From positions 806,001 to 870,000 of the forward strand of contig NZ_WUTW01000002.1 in NCBI RefSeq assembly GCF_009831215.1: a DNA stretch of 64,000 nt, written 5' to 3'. The notes below the pieces were generated by a model that was given only the letters and a program-made list of their open reading frames with translations, was not told the origin of the DNA and made no database searches. Source of the DNA: Actinomadura rayongensis. GTDB lineage: Bacteria > Actinomycetota > Actinomycetes > Streptosporangiales > Streptosporangiaceae. This document shows positions 46,106 through 53,628 of the stretch, in pieces; position 1 is the stretch's first letter; the number at the start of each line of letters is the position of its first letter. The translations under genes were made by a program, and so were the position numbers.

Positions 46106-46642
46106 TCACCGCCAGTCGTGGATCAGCTCCCGGCCGCCCTCGTCGATCACGGTCATGTACACGATGTGGAGCGGGTTGGCCGACGTGAGCTCCAGCTCCT
46201 TGTGGTCGCCGGCCGACTCCACGCCGTTGATGAACGGGTCGTCGTCGGCGAGCTTGTCGCGTTCTTCCGGGGTCAGCGACGCGTGCAGCCGGGTGACGGC
46301 GTCCTCGCAGCTCGCCGCGCGCTCCAACAGCATGAGCTTCGCACGCGCGTTGGTGTCCAGCAGGGCGCACGCACCGATCGCGTCACCCCGTCCGACGAGG
46401 TGGAAGTACGCCTTCAGGGTCTTGCCCTGGTTGCCGAGGTACTGCGAACAGCCGTAGAGCATGCCGCCGAGCGCCCCGACGAACAGGACGGCGCCGGCGA
46501 CGACCTTCACCGCCGGGGCGATCCGGCGCCGCTCGCCCGGCTCGGGGTCGTCGACGAGCCGCCGGGCGCGGACGCGGTCCACGATCCGGGTTCCAGCCAC
46601 GCCGAGGACGACGCCCACGACCAGACAAATCGCCGCGATCAT
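46106..46642 (-). CDS. Two-helix membrane protein of unknown function
   Basis: A 178-residue protein with two N-terminal hydrophobic helices (about residues 1-20 and 45-66) joined by a basic loop, then a soluble domain with YFHLVGRGDAIGACALLDTNARAKLMLL and a C-terminal TVIDEGGRELIHDWR strand. The soluble part resembles small extracytoplasmic NTF2/DUF4878-like domains in arrangement, but I cannot confirm it. It is divergent from the WGR-propeller gene. Confidence 0.65.
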   Translation of the reverse strand: MIAAICLVVGVVLGVAGTRIVDRVRARRLVDDPEPGERRRIAPAVKVVAGAVLFVGALGGMLYGCSQYLGNQGKTLKAYFHLVGRGDAIGACALLDTNARAKLMLLERAASCEDAVTRLHASLTPEERDKLADDDPFINGVESAGDHKELELTSANPLHIVYMTVIDEGGRELIHDWR

Positions 46643-46728
46643 GGTGGGAGATCATCCCAGAAATGTCGGACCCGGCCCATAGCCTCGGATTGCAAGGGTC
46701 GAGATCGTCCGTCCGGAAAGGGCCTTCG

Positions 46729-48156
46729 ATGGCTGAGCAGACCACCTACCTCGAACTCTCCGAGGACGGCGGCGGCGCGCACAAATATTACGAGGTCGTC
46801 CTGTCCGGCACGTCCGTGACCATTACCTATGGACGCATCGGCGCGCCCGGCCAGGCCCGCACGTCCACCTTCGGCACCGAGCGACAGGCCGAGGCGGCGG
46901 CGCGCAAGAAGATCGACGAGAAGGTGCGCAAGGGCTACACGCCCGCCGTCCGGGGCGGACGCGCGCCCCGGGCCGTCACGCGCCGCACGATCCGGAGCAG
47001 TCGTTCGACGGCGAAGCAGGCGCCCGTTCTGTGGCGGTTCGCCAGCGGCGCCCCCGCGTTCGGGATCTTCGCCGACGAGCAGCGCTGCTGGGTCGGCAAC
47101 CAGAACGGCGACGTCTTCACCGTCCGCCACGACGGCACCGTGACCGGCCGGTTCAAGCTGCCGGACGGCGTGAAGTGCATCGTCGCCGACGACTTCTGGA
47201 TCTACGCGGGCTGCGACGACGGCAAGGTCTACGACCTCAGCGGCAAGGTCCCGCACGTCGCCTACGAGATCTCCGCCGACGTCGACATCTACTGGCTCGA
47301 CATCGACGACGCGATCCTCGGCGTCTCCGACCGGCACGGCCGCGTCACCGCGATCGACCACGAGGACGAGTTCCAGTGGGCCCGCGACGCCGCCGGCGAC
47401 GCCGCGTGGATGGTCCGCTGCGACGCCGACGCGATCTACCACGGCCACTCGCGCGGCGTCGCGCGCTACGACACCGCCGACGGCACGCCGCGCTGGCAGA
47501 CGTCCGTGCGCGGCGGCGTCCTGTTCGGCTGGCAGGAGGACGACACCGTCTACGCGGGCACCTCGAACTCGCAGGTCTACCGGCTGGCGAAGGCGGACGG
47601 CAAGATCGAGGCGGTCTACCAGTGCGACGCGCCGGTCTTCTCCTGTGCGACCGCGCCGGACGGACGGTACGTCTTCGCGGGCGACAGCTCGTCCTCGATC
47701 TACTGCTTCGACCAGGGCGGCGAGCGCCTGTGGAAACTCGGCACCGGTTTCGGGTCGGCGTATTCCATGCAGTTCCTGGACGACCGGCTCTACATCGTCA
47801 CCACCGACGGCAGCCTGGCCTGCGTGGACGCGAGCGCGACGGCGGTCGAGGCGGCGAACGCGGGCAGCGTCCCCGCGCCGCTGGACGTCAAGGCCGCCTC
47901 GACCCTGACCGCCGTCGAGCCGACGACGACGCTCGCCACCGCCACGAGCGCGGACGACGGCGTCGTGGTCGAGTGCTACCAGGACGGCGGGCGCGTCCGC
48001 GTCCGCGTGACGAGCCCCGGCTACCGCTCCGACTGGCGCGTCCAGTTCCCGAAGGACATCCGCGAACCGAACGCGCGCTACGTCGTCGAGGAGATTCGCC
48101 CGTCCCAGCAGGGCGGCTTCTACCGGGCCCACGGCGAGATCAAACGCCTCCTCTGA
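46729..48156 (+). CDS. WGR-domain protein with a PQQ-like beta-propeller
   Basis: A 475-residue cytoplasmic protein. Residues 5-75 are a WGR domain (TTYLELSEDGGGAHKYYEVVLSGTSVTITYGRIGAPGQ), known from PARPs as a DNA-end and nucleic-acid contact module. After a basic linker, about residues 98-400 are repeated propeller blades (VLWRFASGAPAFGIF, GNQNGDVFTV, YAGCDDGKVYDLSG, YAGTSNSQVYRL, VFAGDSSSSIYCFDQGGERLWKL). A C-terminal domain ends YVVEEIRPSQQGGFYRAHGEIKRLL. No signal peptide. The architecture suggests a nucleic-acid-associated scaffold; role unknown. Confidence 0.85.
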   Translation: MAEQTTYLELSEDGGGAHKYYEVVLSGTSVTITYGRIGAPGQARTSTFGTERQAEAAARKKIDEKVRKGYTPAVRGGRAPRAVTRRTIRSSRSTAKQAPVLWRFASGAPAFGIFADEQRCWVGNQNGDVFTVRHDGTVTGRFKLPDGVKCIVADDFWIYAGCDDGKVYDLSGKVPHVAYEISADVDIYWLDIDDAILGVSDRHGRVTAIDHEDEFQWARDAAGDAAWMVRCDADAIYHGHSRGVARYDTADGTPRWQTSVRGGVLFGWQEDDTVYAGTSNSQVYRLAKADGKIEAVYQCDAPVFSCATAPDGRYVFAGDSSSSIYCFDQGGERLWKLGTGFGSAYSMQFLDDRLYIVTTDGSLACVDASATAVEAANAGSVPAPLDVKAASTLTAVEPTTTLATATSADDGVVVECYQDGGRVRVRVTSPGYRSDWRVQFPKDIREPNARYVVEEIRPSQQGGFYRAHGEIKRLL

Positions 48157-48164
48157 CCCCGGCC

Positions 48165-48280
48165 GCGCGGGCGGTCCGCCGCGCCCATCGTCCAGCTCCC
48201 GCACGAAGGGCCCGGCGTGGCCGCCTCGGCGCGCTCAGCGATCTCGTCCAGTTCTTCGTCGCTCAATCCCGTCACCGCCG
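48165..48280 (-). pseudogene. Decayed fragment of a small LSDEEL..AATPGP-type protein
   Basis: On the minus strand, LSDEELDEIAERAEAATPGP is readable, a typical N-terminus of a small actinobacterial protein family whose members continue PW(F/Y)VR.LDDD. Here FVRELDDGRG continues in a shifted frame, so the gene is frameshifted and then cut off by the end of the WGR gene. No ribosome site supports it as a real product. Confidence 0.5.
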
Positions 48281-48338
48281 GCACGCACGGCCGGAGACGG
48301 CCAGCGCGGACGGCCGCCGTCCGTGCGAGCATCGACCC

Positions 48339-49115
48339 ATGCGCGATGATCTTCAGGGGAAGGCCGAGCCGTCGTCCGCCCGCGTCTACGACTACCTCAT
48401 CGGCGGAACCGAGAACTTCCCCGCCGACCGCCAGGCCGCCGACGCGATTCTGACCGACTGGCCCGAACTCCGCCCGGCCGCCCGCGCGAACCGCGCCTTC
48501 CTCTCCCGCGTCGTCGCCGACCTCACCCGTCGCGGATTCCGCCAGTTCCTCGACCTCGGCTCCGGCCTTCCCACCCAGGAGAACGTCCATGAGGTGGCCC
48601 AGCGCATCGCCCCCGAAACCCGCGTCGTCTACGTGGACAAGGACCCGACGGCCATCGCCCACGGTCGCGCGCTCCTGCGCGGCTCCCCGAGGAGCCGCTA
48701 CCTCGCCGCCGACATCCGCGACGTCCCCGACGTTCTGCGCGCGGCGAGCGCGACCGGGCTCATCAACTACGACGAGCCGCTCGTCCTTCTCATGGTCGCC
48801 GTTCTGCCGTTCATCCAGGAATCCGACGACGCCCACGGGCTCATCTTGAAATACACCACGGCGCTAGCACCTGGGAGTCGCCTGGTCTGCTCAGGCATGG
48901 TCTCCGACACCGCGTCGCCTGAAGCTCTAGCCCGCATTCACGGACAGTTCGACAACGCCCCGTCCCCCGCGTTCATCCGGACGAGAGCCCAAGTCGACGC
49001 CGTTCTCAAGGACCTGCGTCCGGAACCGCCCGGCCTGGCCAACGTCCGCACCTGGCCCGCCCCGGGGCCGGAGGACGAGTTCCCCCTCAACTACGGCGGC
49101 GTCCTCATCGTCTGA
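48339..49115 (+). CDS. SAM-dependent methyltransferase, DUF574 type
   Basis: A 258-residue protein of the large actinobacterial DUF574 methyltransferase group: SSARVYDYLIGGTENFPADR, motif I FLDLGSGLPTQENVHEVAQ, VVYVDKDP, and the late FIRTRAQVDAVL. A motif-I Asp-x-Gly-x-Gly supports SAM binding. Acceptor unknown; the family is strongly expanded in actinomycetes and its members are mostly uncharacterised. The ATG is chosen as the family start. Confidence 0.88.
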   Translation: MRDDLQGKAEPSSARVYDYLIGGTENFPADRQAADAILTDWPELRPAARANRAFLSRVVADLTRRGFRQFLDLGSGLPTQENVHEVAQRIAPETRVVYVDKDPTAIAHGRALLRGSPRSRYLAADIRDVPDVLRAASATGLINYDEPLVLLMVAVLPFIQESDDAHGLILKYTTALAPGSRLVCSGMVSDTASPEALARIHGQFDNAPSPAFIRTRAQVDAVLKDLRPEPPGLANVRTWPAPGPEDEFPLNYGGVLIV

Positions 49116-49190
49116 ACGCGGTCAGTAGAGGCGCGACTGCCGCCGGCGGAGCTTCGGGGGCCGGTGACCACTCTCGCGGATCTCGGCCAA
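49116..49190 (-). pseudogene. Remnant of an immunity gene, 3' part
   Basis: Closely matches the 3' end of the intact immunity gene at 53206 (about 53199-53299), sharing the CGCCTNTACTGACC stop region (RLY-stop) and the GGCCGAGATCCGCGAG region, but missing 23 bp in between, so it is frameshifted. The match stops at about 49190 and appears to resume at 50331, across the marR cassette. Confidence 0.75.
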
Positions 49191-49261
49191 TTGGCGCTCC
49201 AAGCAGGCCGCATGAACCCTTCGTCCTCGTATTAACGCGAACGCCGGCACCCGTCCTCAAC

Positions 49262-49714
49262 TCACCGACGCTCCCCACCCTTCTCCGTTCCGTCGCCGCC
49301 CGGTGCGAGGAGTTCGGCCAGTCGAAGGGTGTCCTGGAGGTAGCGCTCGTAGGGGAAGCCGGCCGCGACGAGCGCGGCGCGGAACTCGTCGTAGAGCGGC
49401 TTCCCGGCGGTGTGGAACGCCTTCCGGCCCGCGTCGGTGAGCCTGACCAGACGCCGCCGCGCATGCGCCGGGTCGACGGTGACCTGCACCAGTCCGTCGG
49501 CTTCGAGCGGTCGGAGCGCCCGGCTGATCGCCGGGTCGGACACCGACATCGCCTGCGCCAGCCGGTGCTGCGTCGCCGGTTCGAGATCCTCCACCGCGCC
49601 CAGCAGCCGGATCTGGCTGTAGGTCAGGCCGTCCCGGTCGTCGGTGCGTCGCCGGGCCGCCTCGCCCAGCAGCATGACCACGCGGTGCAGCAGGTCTGCG
49701 AGTCCTTCGTCCAC
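49262..49714 (-). CDS. MarR family transcriptional regulator
   Basis: A 150-residue winged-helix regulator (LTYSQIRLLGAVEDLEPATQHRLAQAMSVSDPAISRALRPLEADGLVQVTVDPAHARRRLVRLTDAGRKAF). GTG start at VDEGLADLLHRVVM. It is divergent from a small membrane protein; a perfect 12-bp AT-rich palindrome lies in the membrane gene's promoter spacer, 27 bp upstream of this gene. It likely represses both; the inducer is unknown. Confidence 0.92.
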   Translation of the reverse strand: MDEGLADLLHRVVMLLGEAARRRTDDRDGLTYSQIRLLGAVEDLEPATQHRLAQAMSVSDPAISRALRPLEADGLVQVTVDPAHARRRLVRLTDAGRKAFHTAGKPLYDEFRAALVAAGFPYERYLQDTLRLAELLAPGGDGTEKGGERR

Positions 49715-49734
49715 GGCACCAGCATAGCGGAGTG

Positions 49735-49763
49735 TTGACAGGTTAATATTAACGACGCAAGAT
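49735..49763 (+). promoter_or_regulatory. MarR-controlled promoter with operator in the spacer
   Basis: TTGACA (49735-49740), 17-bp spacer, CAAGAT (49758-49763). The perfect palindrome GTTAATATTAAC (49742-49753) fills the spacer. The -10 ends six bases before the ATG at 49770, so the mRNA probably starts at the ATG (leaderless). Confidence 0.8.
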
Positions 49764-49769
49764 TGAGCC

Positions 49770-50306
49770 ATGGACACCATCGGATACATCGCCCAGTCGG
49801 CCTTCCCCCTCATCTGGATCCTGGTCCCGGCCATCGGCGCCTTCGTGCGAACCCGCCGCGTCCCGTCACGCCGGGAACGGCTGGAGATCTGGCAGCGCTG
49901 GTGGGCCGTCGGCGCCTTCGGCATCGGCAGCCTGTGGATGACGTTCGCGTTCCTCACCGTCCCGGACGTCATGGCCACCGCGATCGGCTTCCACCGGACG
50001 CCCTTCATGTTCGAGATCGCCGTCGCCAACCTCGGGCTGGCCGTCATGGGCTTCCGGGCCGCCTCCGCCACGCCGCGCGAGCGCATCACCATCGGGCTCG
50101 GCGGCGGGATGTTCCTCTGGGGAGCCCTGATCGGCCACGTCTACCAGTGGTTCGCCAACGGCGACCACGCCCCCGGCAACACCGGCGGCGTCCTCGTCAC
50201 CGACCTCCTGATCCCGGCCGTCATGATCGTCCTGGCCGTGCGATCCCTGCGGCCGGCCGCCACCGATCGACGCGAAGGCGAAGCCTTCCCCGCCGCGGTC
50301 GCGTGA
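49770..50306 (+). CDS. Four-to-five-helix membrane protein (DUF6790-like)
   Basis: A 178-residue membrane protein with helices at about residues 8-26, 45-66, 80-97, 108-125 and 140-157. Conserved-looking residues include GFHRTPFMFEIAVANLGLAVMGF, a pattern I associate with the DUF6790 membrane family; this link is tentative. It has no Shine-Dalgarno and appears to be translated from a leaderless mRNA under MarR control. Function unknown; MarR-controlled small membrane proteins are often resistance or stress genes. Confidence 0.75.
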   Translation: MDTIGYIAQSAFPLIWILVPAIGAFVRTRRVPSRRERLEIWQRWWAVGAFGIGSLWMTFAFLTVPDVMATAIGFHRTPFMFEIAVANLGLAVMGFRAASATPRERITIGLGGGMFLWGALIGHVYQWFANGDHAPGNTGGVLVTDLLIPAVMIVLAVRSLRPAATDRREGEAFPAAVA

Positions 50307-50330
50307 GTCCAGGGGCCGATGGCCGCACGC

Positions 50331-50363
50331 CGTCGGGCAGGGCCAGGCCGTAGACGCCGACGT
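50331..50363 (-). pseudogene. Remnant of the same immunity gene, internal part
   Basis: 33 bp that match 53304-53336 of the intact immunity gene at about 29 positions, encoding VGVYGLALPD versus VRVYGLALPD. The match starts almost exactly where the remnant at 49116-49190 ends relative to the intact gene, so the two pieces look like one gene split by about 1.14 kb. Confidence 0.6.
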
Positions 50364-50371
50364 TGGGAACG

Positions 50372-50419
50372 CCGAGCCGCACGGTCCCGCGACCGAGGTC
50401 GCCGGACCGTGCGGCTCGG
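50372..50419. terminator. Long perfect hairpin, bidirectional terminator
   Basis: Sixteen-base arms CCGAGCCGCACGGTCC (50372-50387) and its complement (50404-50419), with an inner GCGACC-GA-GGTCGC hairpin. It lies between the convergent membrane-protein and pentapeptide-repeat genes, three bases before the latter's stop. Confidence 0.8.
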
Positions 50420-50421
50420 GA

Positions 50422-50829
50422 TCATTCGGCGTCCCCGGGCCAGCCGAGGACGCGATCGGCCCGCACGTCGCGCAGGCACGCGCCGGTGAGGTCGGCTCCC
50501 GTGACGTCCGTGCGCCCGTGCGGGTCGGACCCGGTGTTGACCCAGGTCAGCCGACCGCCGGTGAGGTCGGTGTCGCGCAGGTCCGCGCCGCGCAGGTCGC
50601 ATCCGGCCAGTGACACGCCGCGCAGCGAGGCGCCGCGCAGGTCCGCGTCCCGCAGGTCGCACAGCGTGAACGAGCAGCCGTCCAGGGTCGCGTGCCGCAG
50701 GTCCGCGCCGACGAACGCGCACCGCCTGAACCACAACCGCTGCGTCCGCAGGGACGTCAGGTCCAGCCCGTCGAAGACCTGCCGCTCGACCCGCGCGCCG
50801 TACCCCAGCGACGACAGCACCTGTTTCAC
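50422..50829 (-). CDS. Pentapeptide-repeat protein
   Basis: A 135-residue protein made mainly of A(D/N)LxX pentapeptides (CAFVGADLRHATLDGCSFTLCDLRDADLRGASLRGVSLAGCDLRGADLRDTDLTGG), which fold as a right-handed beta-helix. Some relatives mimic DNA and protect gyrase, but this one is short and its role is unknown. Its GTG overlaps the RNase H stop (GTGA), so it is co-translated with that gene. Confidence 0.85.
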   Translation of the reverse strand: MKQVLSSLGYGARVERQVFDGLDLTSLRTQRLWFRRCAFVGADLRHATLDGCSFTLCDLRDADLRGASLRGVSLAGCDLRGADLRDTDLTGGRLTWVNTGSDPHGRTDVTGADLTGACLRDVRADRVLGWPGDAE

Positions 50830-51497
50830 CGCGTGGCCGCGGACTCCGCGCAGGCCGGATGTCCCCACTTGCCGTTCGCGTGCTTGACGACCTTCTCCCC
50901 GGCCGCGAACCGCTGCCCGCAACCGCACGTCCCGGGGTATTTGGCGGTGATGCCCCCCGACCGCGCGGCCTGGCGGGGCACCGCGGCCCGCCGGGGAGCG
51001 ACCTCGTCGGGCGCCTCGGGAACGTCGTCCGCGCTGGTCCCGCCGTCGGCCTGCTGGGTGGTCGCCGCCGCGCTCGCCGCCCGGTCGGCGAGCGCGTTGA
51101 GGACGTCACCGTCCACCTGGTGCGCCGCGACGTGGACGAACCGGACCGTCCGGCCGACGAGCAGCGCGTCGATCGCCTCGATGATCTCCCGGTTGGCGAC
51201 GGGCTTCTTGGACGCGGTCATCCACCCCCGCGCCTTCCATCCCGGCAGCCATTTGGTCACGGCCTGCATGGCGTAGGTGGAGTCCATGCGGATCTCCAGA
51301 TCGGCCGCCGGATCGACGGCGCCCAGCAGCTCGCGCAAGGCCGTCAGCTCGGCGATGTTGTTCGTCGCCCGGCCCAGCGGACCGGACGCCCACCGCACGA
51401 CGCGCTCATCGGGATCCGCGATGACCCAGCCCCACCCGGCCGGGCCGGGATTGTTCTTGCAAGCACCGTCACACGCGGCCACGACACGATTCGCCAT
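50826..51497 (-). CDS. rnhA: Ribonuclease HI with C-terminal Cys-containing extension
   Basis: A 223-residue protein. Residues 1-140 are RNase HI with the catalytic acids in CDGACKNNPGPAGWG (Asp9), NNIAELTAL (Glu), RMDSTYAMQAVTKWLPGW (Asp) and HQVDGDVLNALADRAA (His, Asp). It cuts the RNA strand of RNA-DNA hybrids. A Pro/Ala linker leads to a small C-terminal module, YPGTCGCGQRFAAGEKVVKHANGKWGHPAC, whose Cys and His residues look like a zinc ribbon. Coupled to the pentapeptide-repeat gene. Confidence 0.92.
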   Translation of the reverse strand: MANRVVAACDGACKNNPGPAGWGWVIADPDERVVRWASGPLGRATNNIAELTALRELLGAVDPAADLEIRMDSTYAMQAVTKWLPGWKARGWMTASKKPVANREIIEAIDALLVGRTVRFVHVAAHQVDGDVLNALADRAASAAATTQQADGGTSADDVPEAPDEVAPRRAAVPRQAARSGGITAKYPGTCGCGQRFAAGEKVVKHANGKWGHPACAESAATR

Positions 51498-51530
51498 CCG
51501 CCCATCGTGCCAGGATCGGCCCCGCCGGGA

Positions 51531-52262
51531 TCACCAGGGCACGACCCCGGCGTCCTCGAAGAACCCGCCGGACGGCCCGTCGTCGGGCAGCGTCGCGAGC
51601 CGGACGGCGATCGCCGCGCCCTCCCCAGCGGTGCGAACGCCGCGGAACCCGTTGAGGTCCGTCGCGCAGTAACCCGGGCAGGCGGCGTTGATCAAGACGC
51701 CGGTGCCGCGCAGTTCCTTGGCGTACTGGACGGTGACGGCGTTGAGGAACGTCTTCGACGGCGAGTACGCGACCGCCACCGGCCCCGTGACGTTGGGGTC
51801 GTCCGAGGCGGTCTGCCGGGTGAGGGACCCGACGCTGCTGGACATGTTCACGATCCGCGGCGACGCCGAGCGCCGCAGCAGCGGAAGCATCGCGTTGGTG
51901 ACGCGGATGACGCCGAGCACGTTGGTCTCGACAGCCGTCCGCACCGTTTCGATATCGACCGTGGACGGCATCTGCGGCATCCCGCCGGTCACCCCGGCGT
52001 TGTTGACGAGCACGTCGAGCCGTCCGGCGCGCTCCTCGACCAGCGCAGCGGCGGCCGTGACGCTCGCGTCGTCGGTGACGTCGAGCGGGACGGCGAACGC
52101 GTCGACCCCGTCCGCGCGCAGCTTCGCCACGGCGGCGTCCCCGCGCTCGGCGTCCCGGGAGCCGACGCCAACGCTCCAACCGAGCGCGCCCAGCCCCAGG
52201 GCGATCTCGTACCCAATACCTTTGTTAGCGCCGGTCACCAGCGCAATCGTCTGCTCCCTCAT
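51531..52262 (-). CDS. Short-chain dehydrogenase/reductase
   Basis: A 243-residue classical SDR: TGANKGIGYEIA (cofactor), NNAGVTGG, catalytic Ser in NMSSSVGSL, Tyr/Lys in YSPSKTFLN, and INAACPGYCATDLNGF. Resembles carbonyl-reductase-like SDRs whose expression is controlled by a divergent LysR gene. An in-frame ATG three codons earlier is possible. It probably reduces a small carbonyl with NADPH. Confidence 0.92.
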   Translation of the reverse strand: MREQTIALVTGANKGIGYEIALGLGALGWSVGVGSRDAERGDAAVAKLRADGVDAFAVPLDVTDDASVTAAAALVEERAGRLDVLVNNAGVTGGMPQMPSTVDIETVRTAVETNVLGVIRVTNAMLPLLRRSASPRIVNMSSSVGSLTRQTASDDPNVTGPVAVAYSPSKTFLNAVTVQYAKELRGTGVLINAACPGYCATDLNGFRGVRTAGEGAAIAVRLATLPDDGPSGGFFEDAGVVPW

Positions 52263-52319
52263 GCCCACCATGCTGTCCGCGTACCCGGCGAGAGCGCCAA
52301 CACCGTTTCGGTGCCGGAC

Positions 52320-52336
52320 GATACCCGCCGGGTATC
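52320..52336. promoter_or_regulatory. LysR-type operator between SDR and LysR genes
   Basis: GATACCCGCCGGGTATC is a perfect 17-bp palindrome (8-bp arms, 1-bp centre) containing the T-N11-A LysR motif (ATAC-N7-GTAT). It lies 16 bp upstream of the lysR ATG and 57 bp upstream of the SDR gene. Confidence 0.75.
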
Positions 52337-52352
52337 GCATACGGTGGCGGAC

Positions 52353-53192
52353 ATGGAAACGCGCGAGCTGCGCTACTTCGTCGCCGTCGCCGAAGAGCTG
52401 CACTTCGGCCGCGCCGCGCAACGGCTGGGCATGGCGCAACCGCCACTCTCCCGGGCGATCCAGCAACTGGAACGCCGCCTGGGGGTGACGCTCCTGGAGC
52501 GGACCAACCGCACCATCACCCTGACCGAGCCCGGCTCCGTCCTCCTCCGCGAGGCCCGGGCAGCCTTGGACGCGGTAACCGCCGCCGAACGCCGCACTCG
52601 CCGCGCCGCCACCGGCCGTCCGGGCCTGGTCCTCGTCACGAAAGCCGGGGCGGCCGGCGAACTGCTGTCGAAACTGCTCGACGCTTACGCCGCCGAACCC
52701 GGATCGGTCACGGTGGACGTCCTCCTCTGCGGAATAGGCGAGCAAGGGAAAGTCCTCCGCGACGGCCGCGCCGACGTGGCCCTCCTCCACCGCCCCTTCG
52801 ACTCAACGGCCGGCCTGGACACCGAAGACCTGCACACCGAAGGCCAAGTGGCGATCATCCCCGCCGGCCATCCCCTCACCATGCGCCCGCACCTGCGGAC
52901 GGCGGACGTCACCGCGCTGCCCGACCTCCCCCTGCCGCGCTGGCCCGGCCGCAACGGCACCTACCCCGACGGCCCCGGCCCCGAAGCCCACGACACGACG
53001 CAGCTCTACCAGCTCATCGCCCTGGGCCGCGCCGCCGCGATCCTCCCCGAATCCAGCCGCGCCACCCTGCCGCCCGGCGTAGCAGCAATCCCCGTCCTGG
53101 ACGCCCCGCCCGTCACCACAGTGATCGCCTGGCCCCCGCACGCCCGCTCCCGCGCTCTGGCCACCCTCATCCGAACCGCCACCCGCCTTTGA
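52353..53192 (+). CDS. LysR family transcriptional regulator
   Basis: A 279-residue LysR protein: helix-turn-helix METRELRYFVAVAEELHFGRAAQRLGMAQPPLSRAIQQLERRLGVTLLERTNR (residues 1-53) and a periplasmic-binding-like effector domain. It is divergent from an SDR with a LysR-type palindrome between them, the standard arrangement for activation of the neighbour and autorepression. Effector unknown. Confidence 0.92.
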   Translation: METRELRYFVAVAEELHFGRAAQRLGMAQPPLSRAIQQLERRLGVTLLERTNRTITLTEPGSVLLREARAALDAVTAAERRTRRAATGRPGLVLVTKAGAAGELLSKLLDAYAAEPGSVTVDVLLCGIGEQGKVLRDGRADVALLHRPFDSTAGLDTEDLHTEGQVAIIPAGHPLTMRPHLRTADVTALPDLPLPRWPGRNGTYPDGPGPEAHDTTQLYQLIALGRAAAILPESSRATLPPGVAAIPVLDAPPVTTVIAWPPHARSRALATLIRTATRL

Positions 53193-53205
53193 CCCGCCCA
53201 CGCGG

Positions 53206-53628
53206 TCAGTAAAGGCGCGACTGCCATTGGCGGAGCTTCATATGCTGGAGTCGCGTCAGTTCGGGGGGCCGGTGGCCGCGCTCGCGGATCTCGGCCAGGA
53301 AATCGTCGGGCAACGCCAGGCCGTAAACGCGGACGTAATAGGCCAGGTCCTGCGGCCACACCCAGATTCCGTCGCTGTGGAGCGACGGGCCGCCCGCCAG
53401 CTCCTGCGCCCCTGGCACGAGGCGCCCCGTGATCGCGTCCGCGCTCGCCTCCATGACGATCGTCACCCATTCGGCGCCCATCAGGTACTGGCAGACCTCG
53501 GCAGCGTCGTCCAGCCGCACCCCGCGCCGCGCCTCGTGAATCGAAGGGAGATCCACGCCCCGGAAATGCCCCAGCTCGCGGTAGAAACCCACGATCTTGA
53601 ATCCGTTCAGCTGCATCGCCCCACTCAT
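53206..53628 (-). CDS. Predicted immunity protein for the RHS toxin
   Basis: A 140-residue cytoplasmic protein (MSGAMQLNGFKIVGFYRELGHF ... DGIWVWPQDLAYYVRVYGLALPDDFLAEIRERGHRPPEL). Its ATG overlaps the RHS stop in the ATGA arrangement, so it is translated directly after the toxin, which is the hallmark of polymorphic toxin-immunity pairs. I recognise no named immunity family. A decayed relative of this gene lies 4 kb away (49116-50363). The assignment rests on gene order and coupling, not on a known fold. Confidence 0.75.
   Translation of the reverse strand: MSGAMQLNGFKIVGFYRELGHFRGVDLPSIHEARRGVRLDDAAEVCQYLMGAEWVTIVMEASADAITGRLVPGAQELAGGPSLHSDGIWVWPQDLAYYVRVYGLALPDDFLAEIRERGHRPPELTRLQHMKLRQWQSRLY

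Noticed and set aside
47031..49115. A long 694-residue frame joining the WGR gene region to the DUF574 methyltransferase
   Set aside because: The left two thirds are an Arg-rich shadow of the WGR gene; only the part from 48339 matches a family and has a sensible start.
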